A program made the translations under genes and the position numbers. Below, one piece after another: positions 16,069-24,440 of a stretch of DNA of 64,000 nt (the first letter of the stretch is position 1; the number at the start of each line of letters is the position of its first letter). The DNA comes from Streptomyces aurantiogriseus (GTDB lineage: Bacteria > Actinomycetota > Actinomycetes > Streptomycetales > Streptomycetaceae): the NCBI RefSeq assembly GCF_014649375.1, contig NZ_BMSX01000021.1, forward strand, positions 1 to 64,000, given 5' to 3'. The notes beneath the pieces were generated by a model that was not told the DNA's origin, searched no databases, and saw only the letters and a program-made list of their open reading frames with translations.

Positions 16069-16101
16069 GCCAGGGATCACGTCAAGCGATGCGGTGGACC
16101 A
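15960..16101 (+). ncRNA. Putative TnpB omega-RNA (reRNA) with guide
   Basis: In IS200/IS605 elements the omega-RNA overlaps the 3' end of tnpB, ends at the right cleavage site and carries a guide of about 16-20 nt copied from the flank. Here the candidate scaffold includes the palindrome GGAAGCTTCC (16018-16027) and the right-end hairpin 16054-16077. The guide would begin at 16086 (GCGATGCGGTGG...), inside the carbonic anhydrase gene. The 5' boundary is a guess from family size; no promoter was identified. Confidence 0.45.
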
Positions 16102-16819
16102 GCTGGGTGTTCAGCTCGTAGCGCGCCCCTACGACGGCCAGCTCGCCGGCGGAGATCTTCGCGGCCAGGTCGGGCTCGGCGGCGAGGCGGGAGTGGACGG
16201 CTCGGATGTTGGCGTCGATGGTCGAGTCGACGCGGGCGTCGCCTTCCTTCGTGCGGTCGATGAACGGGCTGATCTGGTCGGCCAGGTACTGGATGTGGGC
16301 GGGGAGCTCCTCGCCGGACAGGTCCGCCTGGACGGCCGCCTTCACGGCGCCGCAGGACTGGTGGCCCAGTACCACGACCAGCGGGATGCCCAGCTCGAGC
16401 ACGCCGTAGGCGACGCTGCCCAGTACGGCCTCGTCCAGGACCTCGCCGGCCGTCCGGACGGTCATCAGATCGCCGAGGCCCTGGTCGAAGACCAGCTCCG
16501 GGGGGACGCGGGAGTCGATGCAGCCGAGGACCACGGCGAAGGGGTGCTGGCCGGAGACCAGGCTCTGGCGTACGGCCGGGGTCTCGTCCGGGTGCCGCTC
16601 GCGGTAGGCGCGCCAGCGCTGGTTGCCCGCCGCCAGCTCCCGCAGGGCCGCTGCGGCCGTCGTGGGACGGGTGGCGGTCCGGCGCGGGGTGGCGGAGGCG
16701 GGGGCCGCTCCGAGGGCCGCGCCGCCGAGGGCCGCGGCCCCGGCGAAGCCGCCGCGCAGAAGCGAGCGGCGGGCGAGGGCGCGGCGTATGGATCTGAGGG
16801 GGGTGTCTTCAGAGTTCAC
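16082..16819 (-). CDS. Beta-carbonic anhydrase with Tat signal
   Basis: A 245-residue beta-class carbonic anhydrase (CO2 + H2O to bicarbonate). Zinc ligands and the catalytic pair are in 'VLGCIDSRVPPELVFD' (Cys, Asp, Arg) and 'VVLGHQSCGAVKAA' (His, Cys). The N-terminus carries twin arginines and a hydrophobic stretch ('RALARRSLLRGGFAGAAALG', then 'APASATP'), indicating Tat export, which is unusual for this normally cytoplasmic enzyme. I choose the GTG at 16819; an ATG at 16927 would add an unlikely leader. The stop codon TGA is supplied by the right end of the IS element. Confidence 0.85.
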   Translation of the reverse strand: MNSEDTPLRSIRRALARRSLLRGGFAGAAALGGAALGAAPASATPRRTATRPTTAAAALRELAAGNQRWRAYRERHPDETPAVRQSLVSGQHPFAVVLGCIDSRVPPELVFDQGLGDLMTVRTAGEVLDEAVLGSVAYGVLELGIPLVVVLGHQSCGAVKAAVQADLSGEELPAHIQYLADQISPFIDRTKEGDARVDSTIDANIRAVHSRLAAEPDLAAKISAGELAVVGARYELNTQLVHRIA

Positions 16820-17082
16820 GGAGGGGAACGTATGCCCGAGTCCCGGCTCTGGCGCCCGGGTTGTCGAATCATGGAAGTGGATGGTGAATCCGGGGGCGAA
16901 CAATGGGGAGTGCTTGACGTATTCCATGACCGTCTTTGACGCGTTCGGGTCGGCAGAGGACCGGACTTGAGGGAAAGTCAGGGTTGCCGTGAGCTGCCGT
17001 TGGGGCGCATGATCCGGTGCGGCAGGGTGCCGCGGCCGGGGGCGAGCGTCGCCCTGGGCCCCACCGAAAGGGCCTGTCTCTC

Positions 17083-19053
17083 GTGTCCCCTTCCCACCGG
17101 CTGAAACCGGCGGCCGCCGGTGTCGTCGTCCTCGCCGCCGCGGGCGGCCTGCTCACCGCCGTCCCCGCCGCCGCGGCCGTCACCTGTGCCTCGCCCACCT
17201 GGAAGGCGCAGTTCTACGCCAACACGTCCTTCAGCGGTACGCCCAAGCGCACCGCCTGCGACAGCGCGATCAACGAGAACTGGGGCACCGGCGATCCGCC
17301 GAACGTCACCCTGCCCAAGGACAACTTCTCCGTCCGCTGGAGCGTCACCCGCGACTTCGGCTCCGGCGGCCCCTTCACGCTGACCGCCGAGGCTCGCGAC
17401 GGCATCCGCGTCTACCTGGACGGCAGCCGGAAGATCAGCCTCTGGAAGAACGTCTCCACCACCCAGAAGCAGACCCTCAACCTCACCATCCCCGCGGGCA
17501 AGCACAGCCTCCGCGTCGACTTCGTCGCCTGGACCGGCGCGGCCAACGTCAAGTTCGGCTACGCACCCCGCACCAGCGCCACCGTCGACAAGGTCAAGCC
17601 CCTCGCCCCGACGGGCGTCGCCGCGACGTACACCGCCGCCACCGCCAAGGCCGCGGTCTCCTGGGCCGGGAACAAGGAGATGGACCTCGCCGGCTACCGC
17701 GTCTACCGGCGGGCCGCCGACAGCACCGCCTGGAGCAGGATCGCCGTCACCACAGCACGCTCCTACACCGACGCCCCGCCCGCCACCGGCGCCGCCTACG
17801 TCTACGAGGTCCGCGCCTACGACAAGGCCGGCAACGAGTCCGCCGGCAGTGCCGACAAGAGCGTCACCAGCGCCGACCGTACGGCCCCGGCCGCGCCGAA
17901 GTCCGTCACCGCCACGGTGGCCGCATCGGCCGTACAGGTCGGCTGGCCGGCGGTGGCCGGCGCGCAGGACTACCGCGTGCTGCGCTCGGCCACCGCGGAC
18001 GGCGCGTACACGGCCGTCTCCGGCTGGCTGTCCGACACCTCCTACAAGGACCTCGCGGCCGACCTCCGGCAGGAGTGGTTCTACAAGGTCACCGCCCGGG
18101 ACGCGGCCGGCAACGTGTCCGTGCCGTCGGCCGCGGGTACCACGGGTACCCCCGACACCACCCCGCCCGCCGCCGTCACCAACCTGAAGGCCGTCGGCGG
18201 AAGCTGGGGCAACCTCATCACCTGGGACGCCTCCGCCTCACCCGACGTGGAGCGCTACGAGATCATCTCGTCGGTCGTCGGTGAACCGGACCCGGACGGC
18301 CCCGAGATCGTCACCGGTACGTCCTTCAACGACTGGAACGCCTCGCCGTACTACCAGTACGGGTACACCGTGCGGGCCGTGGACGTCTACGGGAACCTCT
18401 CCCCGGCGGCCGGCACCGTCGTCACCCGGCCCCGTCCGGCCGCCAACCTGCCGGTCCCGCAGCTCACCACGGGCGAACCCTGGGACGACCGCACCGTCGT
18501 GAGGTTCACCCTCCCCGAGGGGAGCAGCGAGGAGTACGTCTACGGCTACCGCCTCTACCGGAGCGCGGATCCCCGGACCGGCTGGACGGCCGTGGGGACC
18601 CTGGCTCAGCTCGGCGCCAGGGGCGTCGTCGACGGGACCGCCCCGGCCGGCCGCTCGTACTACTACGTGGTGGCAGTGAGCCGCGTGGGCGACTACGGCG
18701 AAGGCGCGCCCTCCGGGGTGATCAGCGTCGACCGCGACACCGACTCCTACACCACCCCCCTCAGCCCGCCCCAGCTCACCGTCGTCCGTCAGGGCGCCCC
18801 GGGCACAGGCGACTTCGTGGTGGACGTCAAGCCCGCCGAGGCCGACAAGGACCGCCGGATCAGCGGTTACCGCTGGCAGGCCTCCGGCACCGCCTGCGGC
18901 TCCACCGGCTGGAAGGAGACCGCCGGCGAGACCGGCACCCTCACCTGGCGCGTGTACAGCGGCGGCTCCTGCAGGCTCGAGGTGATGGCCCTCGGCCACT
19001 ACGGCATCGGCGCCAACAGCAGCCCCGCCGTGCTGGACTTCACCGTCTCCTGA
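17083..19053 (+). CDS. Secreted PA14 + fibronectin type III repeat protein
   Basis: A 656-residue extracellular protein. The GTG at 17083, behind GAAAGGG, gives a Sec signal ending 'LLTAVPAAAAVTC' (about residue 34). A PA14-like lectin domain follows (about 34-155: 'WKAQFYANTSFSGTP', 'RWSVTRDF', 'DGIRVYLDG', 'GKHSLRVDF'). Then come about four FnIII modules (about 165-260, 261-350, 351-445, 450-555; 'LAGYRVYRRA', 'YEVRAYDKAGNES') and a C-terminal domain with two Cys. No catalytic domain is present, so the role is probably carbohydrate or surface binding. It stands alone with its own terminator. Confidence 0.87.
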   Translation: MSPSHRLKPAAAGVVVLAAAGGLLTAVPAAAAVTCASPTWKAQFYANTSFSGTPKRTACDSAINENWGTGDPPNVTLPKDNFSVRWSVTRDFGSGGPFTLTAEARDGIRVYLDGSRKISLWKNVSTTQKQTLNLTIPAGKHSLRVDFVAWTGAANVKFGYAPRTSATVDKVKPLAPTGVAATYTAATAKAAVSWAGNKEMDLAGYRVYRRAADSTAWSRIAVTTARSYTDAPPATGAAYVYEVRAYDKAGNESAGSADKSVTSADRTAPAAPKSVTATVAASAVQVGWPAVAGAQDYRVLRSATADGAYTAVSGWLSDTSYKDLAADLRQEWFYKVTARDAAGNVSVPSAAGTTGTPDTTPPAAVTNLKAVGGSWGNLITWDASASPDVERYEIISSVVGEPDPDGPEIVTGTSFNDWNASPYYQYGYTVRAVDVYGNLSPAAGTVVTRPRPAANLPVPQLTTGEPWDDRTVVRFTLPEGSSEEYVYGYRLYRSADPRTGWTAVGTLAQLGARGVVDGTAPAGRSYYYVVAVSRVGDYGEGAPSGVISVDRDTDSYTTPLSPPQLTVVRQGAPGTGDFVVDVKPAEADKDRRISGYRWQASGTACGSTGWKETAGETGTLTWRVYSGGSCRLEVMALGHYGIGANSSPAVLDFTVS

Positions 19054-19071
19054 CCCCGTCCCGAACCGCGC

Positions 19072-19101
19072 GGGCCGCTCCCACACCGCTGGGGACGGCC
19101 C
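19072..19101 (+). terminator. Stem-loop after the FnIII protein gene
   Basis: GGGCCG and CGGCCC arms, extended imperfectly by CTCCC/GGGGA, flank an 8-nt loop about 20 bp after the stop codon. There is no T-tract, which is common for Streptomyces terminators. Confidence 0.5.
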
Positions 19102-19288
19102 GTTCGTCTGGTCCGCCCCGTCGGCCCGGGCGTGCCCAACTGATCTCGGTGGCACGGTCGTTCGGGGGACGTACCGCACGGCAAGGGAAGTCCCACCGAC
19201 TACGAGACCAATCGGTTGCACCGGGTTCCGCGCGGGAAGCTCGTAAACTGACGCGGGCGGACTCCCTTTGGGTGATGGGTGGTTGACG

Positions 19289-20290
19289 GTGCGTAAGGCG
19301 TGGGTCGTGGCGGGTGCCGTCGGTGCGGCGGGGCTCAGCTTCGTGATGCTGCTCGTCGTCGGCGTGTACGTCGTGGCCGGCAACCTCGTCAACGGCGTGG
19401 GTGGCAAGAGCGTCGGGCTGGCCAAGGGGGCGGTGCCGGCCGCGTATCAGGCGCTCGTGCAGAAGTGGGGCAACCTCTGCTCCGCGATCAACCCCGCGCT
19501 GCTCGCCGCCCAGTTGTATCAGGAGAGCGGATTCAACCCGAACGCGAAGAGTCCGGCGAAGGCGCAGGGAATAGCGCAATTCATTCCGGGGACGTGGGCC
19601 ACGCACGGGCTCGACGGCGACGGAGACGGCGACCGCGACGTATGGGACCCGAATGACGCGATTCCGTCGGCCGCGTCGTACGACTGCAAGCTCGCCTCGT
19701 ACGTGAAGGACGTGCCGGGTGACCCGACGAAGAACATGCTCGCGTCCTACAACGCGGGGGCGTACGCGGTCATCAAGTACGGGGGTGTACCGCCGTACAA
19801 GGAGACCCAGAACTACGTGCGGATCATCACGACCCTGGAGAAGAGTTTCGCCGCCCCCGTCACCCGGGTCGATCCCTCCGAGCAGGCTGCCGGGGCCATC
19901 TACTACGCGCAGAAGAAGCTCGGGACGCCGTATCTGTGGGGTGGGAACGGTACGCCTGAGCAGGGCGGACGGTTTGACTGTTCGGGGTTGACCAAGGCGG
20001 CGTACGAGAGTGTCGGGATCACCTTGCCCCGGGTGGCGAACGATCAGTACAACGCGGGGCCGCACCCGTCGCGGGACGAGTTGCTGCCGGGGGATCTGGT
20101 GTTCTTCTCGCCCGACCCCACCAACTCCCGGGCCATCGACCACGTGGGGATCTACGTGGGGGGTGGGTACATGATCGACGCCCCGTACACGGGGGCCGTC
20201 ATCCGGTTCGACCCGATCGACACCCGCAAGTACTTCGGTGCCACCCGGGTGACCGAAGATGGCGCGAAAGCGCTCCCGACGACCGTCTGA
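19289..20290 (+). CDS. Bifunctional cell-wall hydrolase: SLT transglycosylase + NlpC/P60
   Basis: A 333-residue membrane-anchored or secreted peptidoglycan hydrolase. An N-terminal hydrophobic helix (about residues 5-32) is followed by a lytic transglycosylase domain (about 55-190; catalytic Glu in 'LAAQLYQESGFNP', then 'AQGIAQFIPGTWATHG' and a Ca-binding-like 'DGDGDGDRDVWDPNDA'). An NlpC/P60 peptidase domain ends it (about 205-325; Cys in 'GRFDCSGLTKAAYE', His in 'IDHVGIYVGGGYM'). This pairing is the VirB1/CwlT type used by Gram-positive type IV systems. The start could also be the TTG at 19268; GTG 19289 best fits the signal anchor. Confidence 0.88.
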   Translation: MRKAWVVAGAVGAAGLSFVMLLVVGVYVVAGNLVNGVGGKSVGLAKGAVPAAYQALVQKWGNLCSAINPALLAAQLYQESGFNPNAKSPAKAQGIAQFIPGTWATHGLDGDGDGDRDVWDPNDAIPSAASYDCKLASYVKDVPGDPTKNMLASYNAGAYAVIKYGGVPPYKETQNYVRIITTLEKSFAAPVTRVDPSEQAAGAIYYAQKKLGTPYLWGGNGTPEQGGRFDCSGLTKAAYESVGITLPRVANDQYNAGPHPSRDELLPGDLVFFSPDPTNSRAIDHVGIYVGGGYMIDAPYTGAVIRFDPIDTRKYFGATRVTEDGAKALPTTV

Positions 20291-20528
20291 ACCAGTCGGT
20301 GAGCCACCTTCTGAGCTGCAGCGATGTATCTCTCTTCGATAACGTCTGGGTGATCATTCAGTGGAGAGTGGAACGTATCAACCGGGGCCGTGCGTTCCTG
20401 TTGACGTAGCCGAGCAATGCCTGTGACCGACTGGACCGGCGGAAGCGGATCTACGACCCACGGGGGTGGGCACGAGCGGCGTGCGTGAGGCGCGCCGGGC
20501 AGAAACACGACGAAGGGGCCGCAGCACC

Positions 20529-21239
20529 ATGGCTGGACTCGCCGCATCCGGGTCGAACCCCGACGTCGACCTTCTCTACGACATCAACGGCCTCGCCAAG
20601 GACGCCCCGCACTGGTTGGACCGGGTCGTCGAGTTCGTCGGCGAGTACGGGCTGCTGCTGGGCATGGTGCTGCTGGTGCTGTGGTGCTGGTGGACCGTGC
20701 GGCGGCGGCCCGGTTCGGCGGAGGAGGCCGCCTCGTCCGTGGCCGCGCTGGTGTGGGCGCCGTTGGCCGCGGGGATCGCGGTGCTGGTCAACGTGCCGAT
20801 ACGCGGGTTCGTGGAGCGGCCGCGGCCGTTCCTCGATCATCAGGGGCTGGAGGTGCTGGTCTCCGGCAAGACCGACTACTCCTTCGTGAGCGACCACGCG
20901 ACGATCACCATGGCGATGGGTGTCGCGCTGTTCGTCGCCCACCGGAAGTTCGGGCTGGTGGGTCTCGGACTCGGGCTGTTGGAAGGGTTCTGCCGGGTGT
21001 ACATGGGCGTGCACTATCCGACGGACGTCGTCGGAGGGTTCGCGCTCGGTACGGCTGTGGCGCTGTTGCTGTCTCCGGTCGCTTCGATGCTGCTCACTCC
21101 CGTGTTGAAGGCGGTGGACCGGTCGCCTCGGGTCGGGTGGGTCGTGCGGAGCCGCTCCGCCCGGAGGGCCGGGACGGACGCGTTGATTCCGGGGGCCCGG
21201 GTGGAGACGGCCGCTGAGCAGCGGGATCTGGCCGCGTAG
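20529..21239 (+). CDS. PAP2-superfamily membrane phosphatase
   Basis: A 236-residue polytopic phosphatase, probably acting on lipid or undecaprenyl pyrophosphates. The three acid phosphatase motifs are present: 'VERPRPF' (C1-like, lysine-poor), 'SFVSDHATIT' (C2, His) and 'RVYMGVHYPTDVVGG' (C3, nucleophile His and Asp). There are about five to six helices. The ATG at 20529 is preceded by GAAGGGG. A perfect hairpin overlaps its stop codon and separates it from the convergent oxidase gene. Confidence 0.87.
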   Translation: MAGLAASGSNPDVDLLYDINGLAKDAPHWLDRVVEFVGEYGLLLGMVLLVLWCWWTVRRRPGSAEEAASSVAALVWAPLAAGIAVLVNVPIRGFVERPRPFLDHQGLEVLVSGKTDYSFVSDHATITMAMGVALFVAHRKFGLVGLGLGLLEGFCRVYMGVHYPTDVVGGFALGTAVALLLSPVASMLLTPVLKAVDRSPRVGWVVRSRSARRAGTDALIPGARVETAAEQRDLAA

Positions 21240-21258
21240 CCGGCAGTCGGCCGGCTAC
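21236..21258. terminator. Bidirectional hairpin overlapping two stop codons
   Basis: A perfect 9-bp stem GTAGCCGGC-AGTCG-GCCGGCTAC covers the TAG stop of the PAP2 gene and the TAG stop of the convergent oxidase gene. The symmetry makes it a terminator in both directions. Confidence 0.7.
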
Positions 21259-22796
21259 AGACCCTGGGGGTACGTGAAGAAGCCCTTCGGGTCGTACTGC
21301 TTCTTCAGCTGGGTCAGGCGGGGGAGGGCGTCGCCGTAGTACGCCTTCTTCCAGGTGGTCAGGGTGGGGTCCGCGTAGTTCTGGTACGCGGCGCCCGAGG
21401 CGTGGGGCCTCATGGACTTGTGGGCCGAGGCCAGCCAGGACTGGGCTGTCGTGCCGGTCGTACCCGCGCGCCAGGAGGCTATGTACTGGGCCAGCATGCG
21501 GGAGCGGCGGTGGACGAAGGCCGTGGCGGTGGGGGAGACGCGGTTGACGGCGCCGCCGAGAGCCGTGAGGGCGATACTGCCCGAGCCGCCCCGGACGGTC
21601 TTCATCTGGTTGAGGAGCGTCTGGATGCCGGCCGTCGACAGCGAGCGGTCGAAGAAGTCCGAGCGGGCCGCGTACGTCTCGCGGCCCAGCTTGCCCTGCG
21701 GGGAGCGGCCCGGGGTCGAGCCCGGCAGATGGCACTGGGCGTCGGTGGAGAAGGAGGAGCAGCCGGCGTAGATCTCCATGGCCTCCTCGTAGGAGCGGCG
21801 GCGCAACGACACGCTGCTCGCCGGGGCGCCCACGCGGTCCGCCAGGCGGTCGACCGCGTTCTGGAGCTGGCCGTAGGTGCCGATGCAGAAGGCGGAGACG
21901 GAGATCCTGGGGGTGCCGCCGGGCGTGCTCGCCAGGTGGAGGGAGGACCAGATCTCGTCGGGCTGGGCCGGGCCCCACTCCTGCCAGGCCTTCACCACCG
22001 CGGCCGCCCTGGACCAGGGCCAGGAGAGGTAGCCGGTCACCGCTTGCGGGGCCGCGTGGGTCTTGAAGTGAAGTTCCGTCACCACGCCGAAGTTGGCGTT
22101 GCCCGCGCCGCGCAGGGCCCAGAAGAGGTCCTTGTTCGTCGTCGCGTTGGCGGTGAGCTGCTTGCCGTCCGCCGTGACCAGCGTCGCCTGCGTCAGGCTG
22201 TCGCAGGTCAGACCGTACGCGCGGGAGACCACGCCGTGGCCGCCGCCGAGGACCAGGCCGGAGACGCCGACCGTGGGGCAGGAGCCCGCCGGGATCGTCA
22301 CGCCCTTCGCGGCCAGCGCGCGGTAGACGTCGATCAGCTTGGCTCCGGCGCCGACGACGGCGGAGTTGCCGCTCGCGCGGACCCGGTTCAGCTTGGAGAC
22401 GTCGAGAATCAGCTGCCCGTTGCCCGAGGACCAGCCGCCGTAGGAGTGGCCGCCGTTGCGGATGGAGACCTTGGTGCCGTGGGCGCGGGCGTACGCCAGG
22501 ACCGTACGGATGTCGTCGGTGTGGGCGACATAGGCGACGGCGGCCGGCTTGAGCGCGTCGAAGCGCGTGTTGTACAGCTGCCGGGCCGCGGACCAGGAGG
22601 CGTCGCCGGGGCGGATCAGGGAGCCGTCCAGGTCACGGGCGAGGGCCGCCCAGTCGGCGGCGGCCACGGCGCTCGTGGTCGTGAGGGAGGTCTCGCGGGC
22701 GGAGCCGCTGTCGCCGTCGTCCGCCGCCCTGCACGCGGCCGTCGCCACCGCCGCTACCGCGGCCGTGCCACCTGCGATGAACGTACGCCGTTCCAT
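21255..22796 (-). CDS. Secreted FAD-dependent oxidase (berberine-bridge type)
   Basis: A 513-residue flavoprotein of the FAD_binding_4/BBE family, which oxidises sugars or alcohols to yield H2O2. The N-terminus 'MERRTFIAGGTAAVAAV' is a Tat-like signal. The FAD domain has 'RNGGHSYGGWSSGNGQL', with the His that attaches FAD covalently, and 'PAGSCPTVGVSGLVLGGG', with a Cys at the position of the second covalent link in bicovalent members. The C-terminal BBE strand is 'YDPKGFFTYPQGL'. The substrate is unknown. I start at the internal ATG because the 15 residues before it do not fit a Tat signal. Confidence 0.87.
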   Translation of the reverse strand: MERRTFIAGGTAAVAAVATAACRAADDGDSGSARETSLTTTSAVAAADWAALARDLDGSLIRPGDASWSAARQLYNTRFDALKPAAVAYVAHTDDIRTVLAYARAHGTKVSIRNGGHSYGGWSSGNGQLILDVSKLNRVRASGNSAVVGAGAKLIDVYRALAAKGVTIPAGSCPTVGVSGLVLGGGHGVVSRAYGLTCDSLTQATLVTADGKQLTANATTNKDLFWALRGAGNANFGVVTELHFKTHAAPQAVTGYLSWPWSRAAAVVKAWQEWGPAQPDEIWSSLHLASTPGGTPRISVSAFCIGTYGQLQNAVDRLADRVGAPASSVSLRRRSYEEAMEIYAGCSSFSTDAQCHLPGSTPGRSPQGKLGRETYAARSDFFDRSLSTAGIQTLLNQMKTVRGGSGSIALTALGGAVNRVSPTATAFVHRRSRMLAQYIASWRAGTTGTTAQSWLASAHKSMRPHASGAAYQNYADPTLTTWKKAYYGDALPRLTQLKKQYDPKGFFTYPQGL

Positions 22797-22877
22797 GTGT
22801 CGTCCTGTGCCTTCCGTCGGCTTCATGGAGCGAGACGGCACCGGACAGCCACGGGTTCCACAGGGCGCTGGAGGGAT

Positions 22878-23051
22878 TCAGTCATGGGCGTGGTCCGCCG
22901 CGTCCGCTCTGGCCAGGCTTCTCGCCCGGCGCGCCGGACCGTGCCAGCCGCAGGTGCAGCGGGCCAGACAGAAGGGACCGCGTTCGACGGTCGAGGTGCG
23001 GTGGGCTTCCCCGTCGGCGGGGGTCGGGGCCGAGCGGTCCTGCTGCGTCAC
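22878..23051 (-). CDS. Small Cys-containing protein, conserved-looking
   Basis: A 57-residue hydrophilic protein starting at a GTG, with 'CLARCTCGWHGPARRARS' near the middle: three Cys and a His that could form a minimal zinc site. The C-terminus is Ala/Asp/His-rich. The composition looks like genuine coding and I have seen similar short proteins in Streptomyces, but the function is unknown. It sits between the oxidase gene and the lipoprotein gene. Confidence 0.55.
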   Translation of the reverse strand: MTQQDRSAPTPADGEAHRTSTVERGPFCLARCTCGWHGPARRARSLARADAADHAHD

Positions 23052-23213
23052 GTCGACAACGTTACCCACCCCCGGTAAAGGGCTCACATGGCGAGCGCAA
23101 GCCTTCGGCCACGCGCGCAAGCCTTCGGCCAGGCGTGACGCGCCCCGCCTGCCCGTCGTTGACCGGAACGACGTGGTGCCCGTGACGGACGTACCGGCTG
23201 GGGGTAGACAGCG

Positions 23214-24047
23214 ATGGCGGATCGGCAGCAGCGGTGGGGAACGGCGGTCCTCGCGGGACTCGTGGCCGGGATCTGTGCCGGTGCCGCCGGATGCTCCGGC
23301 AGCGGGGCCGCCGCCGAGGACGCGCACGCGGCCGACCCTGTCGAGACGCTGCGCCGCGCCGCCGACACGCTCCTGGAGGCGGGCAGCTCCAAGGCCCGGA
23401 CGTCGATGGAGATGGCCACCGGCGGGACCCGGGTGACCATCCGGGGCGAGGGCGTCTACGACTTCCGCCGGCAGCTTGGGCGGTTGAAGGTGGTGCTGCC
23501 GCAGGATCCGGCCGGGGCCAGCGAACACCGGCCCATCACCGAACTCCTCGCACCGGGCGCCCTCTTCATGAAGAACCGTGGCGCCGGGGTGCCCGCGGAG
23601 AAATGGGTCCGGGTGGAGACGGCGACGCTGTCCGACGGCAACCTTGTCACCGGCGGGGCGACGGATCCGTACGCCGCCGCCGAGGTGCTGCGCGGGACGC
23701 GGACGGCGACGTACCTCGGGACGACCGAGCTCGCCGGGACCGAGGTGCGGCACTACCGCGGGACCGCCGACCTGGCCGCGGCCGCCGAGGACGCCTCCGA
23801 GGGCGGCCGGGGTTCGCTGAGCGCGGCGGCGAAAGGGTTCGCCACGGCTCGGGTGCCCTTCGACGTCTACCTCGACGAGCAGGGCCGTATCCGCAAGGTC
23901 CGCCACCGCTTCAGCTTCGTCAACGGCCGCCAGAAGGACGCCGTCGCGGTCGCCTCGACGACGCTGCTGTACGACTTCGGGGCCCCCGCCGACGTACGGC
24001 TCCCGGCCGACCGGGACATCTACACCGGGCGGATCGCGGAGGAATGA
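23214..24047 (+). CDS. LppX/LprG-like lipoprotein
   Basis: A 277-residue lipoprotein. The signal peptide ends in a lipobox 'GICAGAAGCSGSG' with the lipidated Cys at about residue 27. The mature part begins with a helix 'VETLRRAADTLLEAGSS' and continues with antiparallel strands ('RVTIRGEGVYDFRRQ', 'VPFDVYLDEQGRIRKVRHRF'). That layout resembles the LppX/LprG lipid-carrier fold, so it may move lipids or sense envelope state. No operon partner is clear. Confidence 0.78.
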   Translation: MADRQQRWGTAVLAGLVAGICAGAAGCSGSGAAAEDAHAADPVETLRRAADTLLEAGSSKARTSMEMATGGTRVTIRGEGVYDFRRQLGRLKVVLPQDPAGASEHRPITELLAPGALFMKNRGAGVPAEKWVRVETATLSDGNLVTGGATDPYAAAEVLRGTRTATYLGTTELAGTEVRHYRGTADLAAAAEDASEGGRGSLSAAAKGFATARVPFDVYLDEQGRIRKVRHRFSFVNGRQKDAVAVASTTLLYDFGAPADVRLPADRDIYTGRIAEE

Positions 24048-24249
24048 GGGGGATGGGGAGGGATGAGGAGGGATGAGGGGGGAATCGGGGGTGTGGTGTT
24101 CGGGGGTAATGAAGCGGGTCGTCCAGGGCAGGCGACGGTCGGATTCGGTCACGGGGCGGGCGTGAGGACTAGCCCGTCCGTGCCATGCGCGGTGTGTGCG
24201 CCGCTCCCTACTCTAGGAAGTCGGTGACGGCAGAGATGAGGTGATGCGC

Positions 24250-24414
24250 GTGGCTCCGGTCGGCGGTACGGCGGTTCAGGACCACGTGGCCCTCGCCGAG
24301 ATCGAGCTGTGCGGAGAGCTGATCATCGCGGCCTCGGCGGCCGAGGAGCGGCTCAGTCTGGAGAGCATCGACGAGGTGCTGCGCGTGGGGGAGGAACGGG
24401 ACGCCTCCGGCTGA
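24250..24414 (+). CDS. Small acidic conserved protein (54 aa)
   Basis: A short gene with an AGGTGA ribosome site seven bases before a GTG start (an ATG two codons upstream is also possible). It encodes 'ALAEIELCGELIIAASAAEE' and 'RLSLESIDEVLRVGEE', an amphipathic, acidic two-helix protein. It is convergent with csoR, with a 26-bp gap. The function is unknown; good codon use and the ribosome site support it being real. Confidence 0.65.
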   Translation: MAPVGGTAVQDHVALAEIELCGELIIAASAAEERLSLESIDEVLRVGEERDASG

Positions 24415-24440
24415 GGCTCCGGTGCGTCTCCGGCTGGGGT

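Larger units (their letters stand above)
14310..16085. mobile_element. IS200/IS605-family insertion sequence (divergent tnpA/tnpB)
   Basis: About 1.78 kb. The left flank ends with TTAC (14306-14309), the target tetranucleotide of ISHp608-like elements. The left subterminal hairpin is CCCCGGCG-TTCA-CGCCGGGG (14328-14347). The right hairpin is ATCCCTGGCC-GTTA-GGCCAGGGAT (16054-16077), followed by a right end TCAA (16082-16085). tnpA and tnpB are divergent, as in IS605. There are no inverted repeats and no target duplication, as expected for Y1 single-strand transposition. The ends are inferred from hairpins and tetranucleotides, and are supported by the clean reconstruction of the empty site (see findings). 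Confidence 0.85.

Noticed and set aside
16820..16927. An upstream ATG (16927) for the carbonic anhydrase
   Set aside because: It would put about 36 non-conserved residues before the Tat signal, which should be at the N-terminus.
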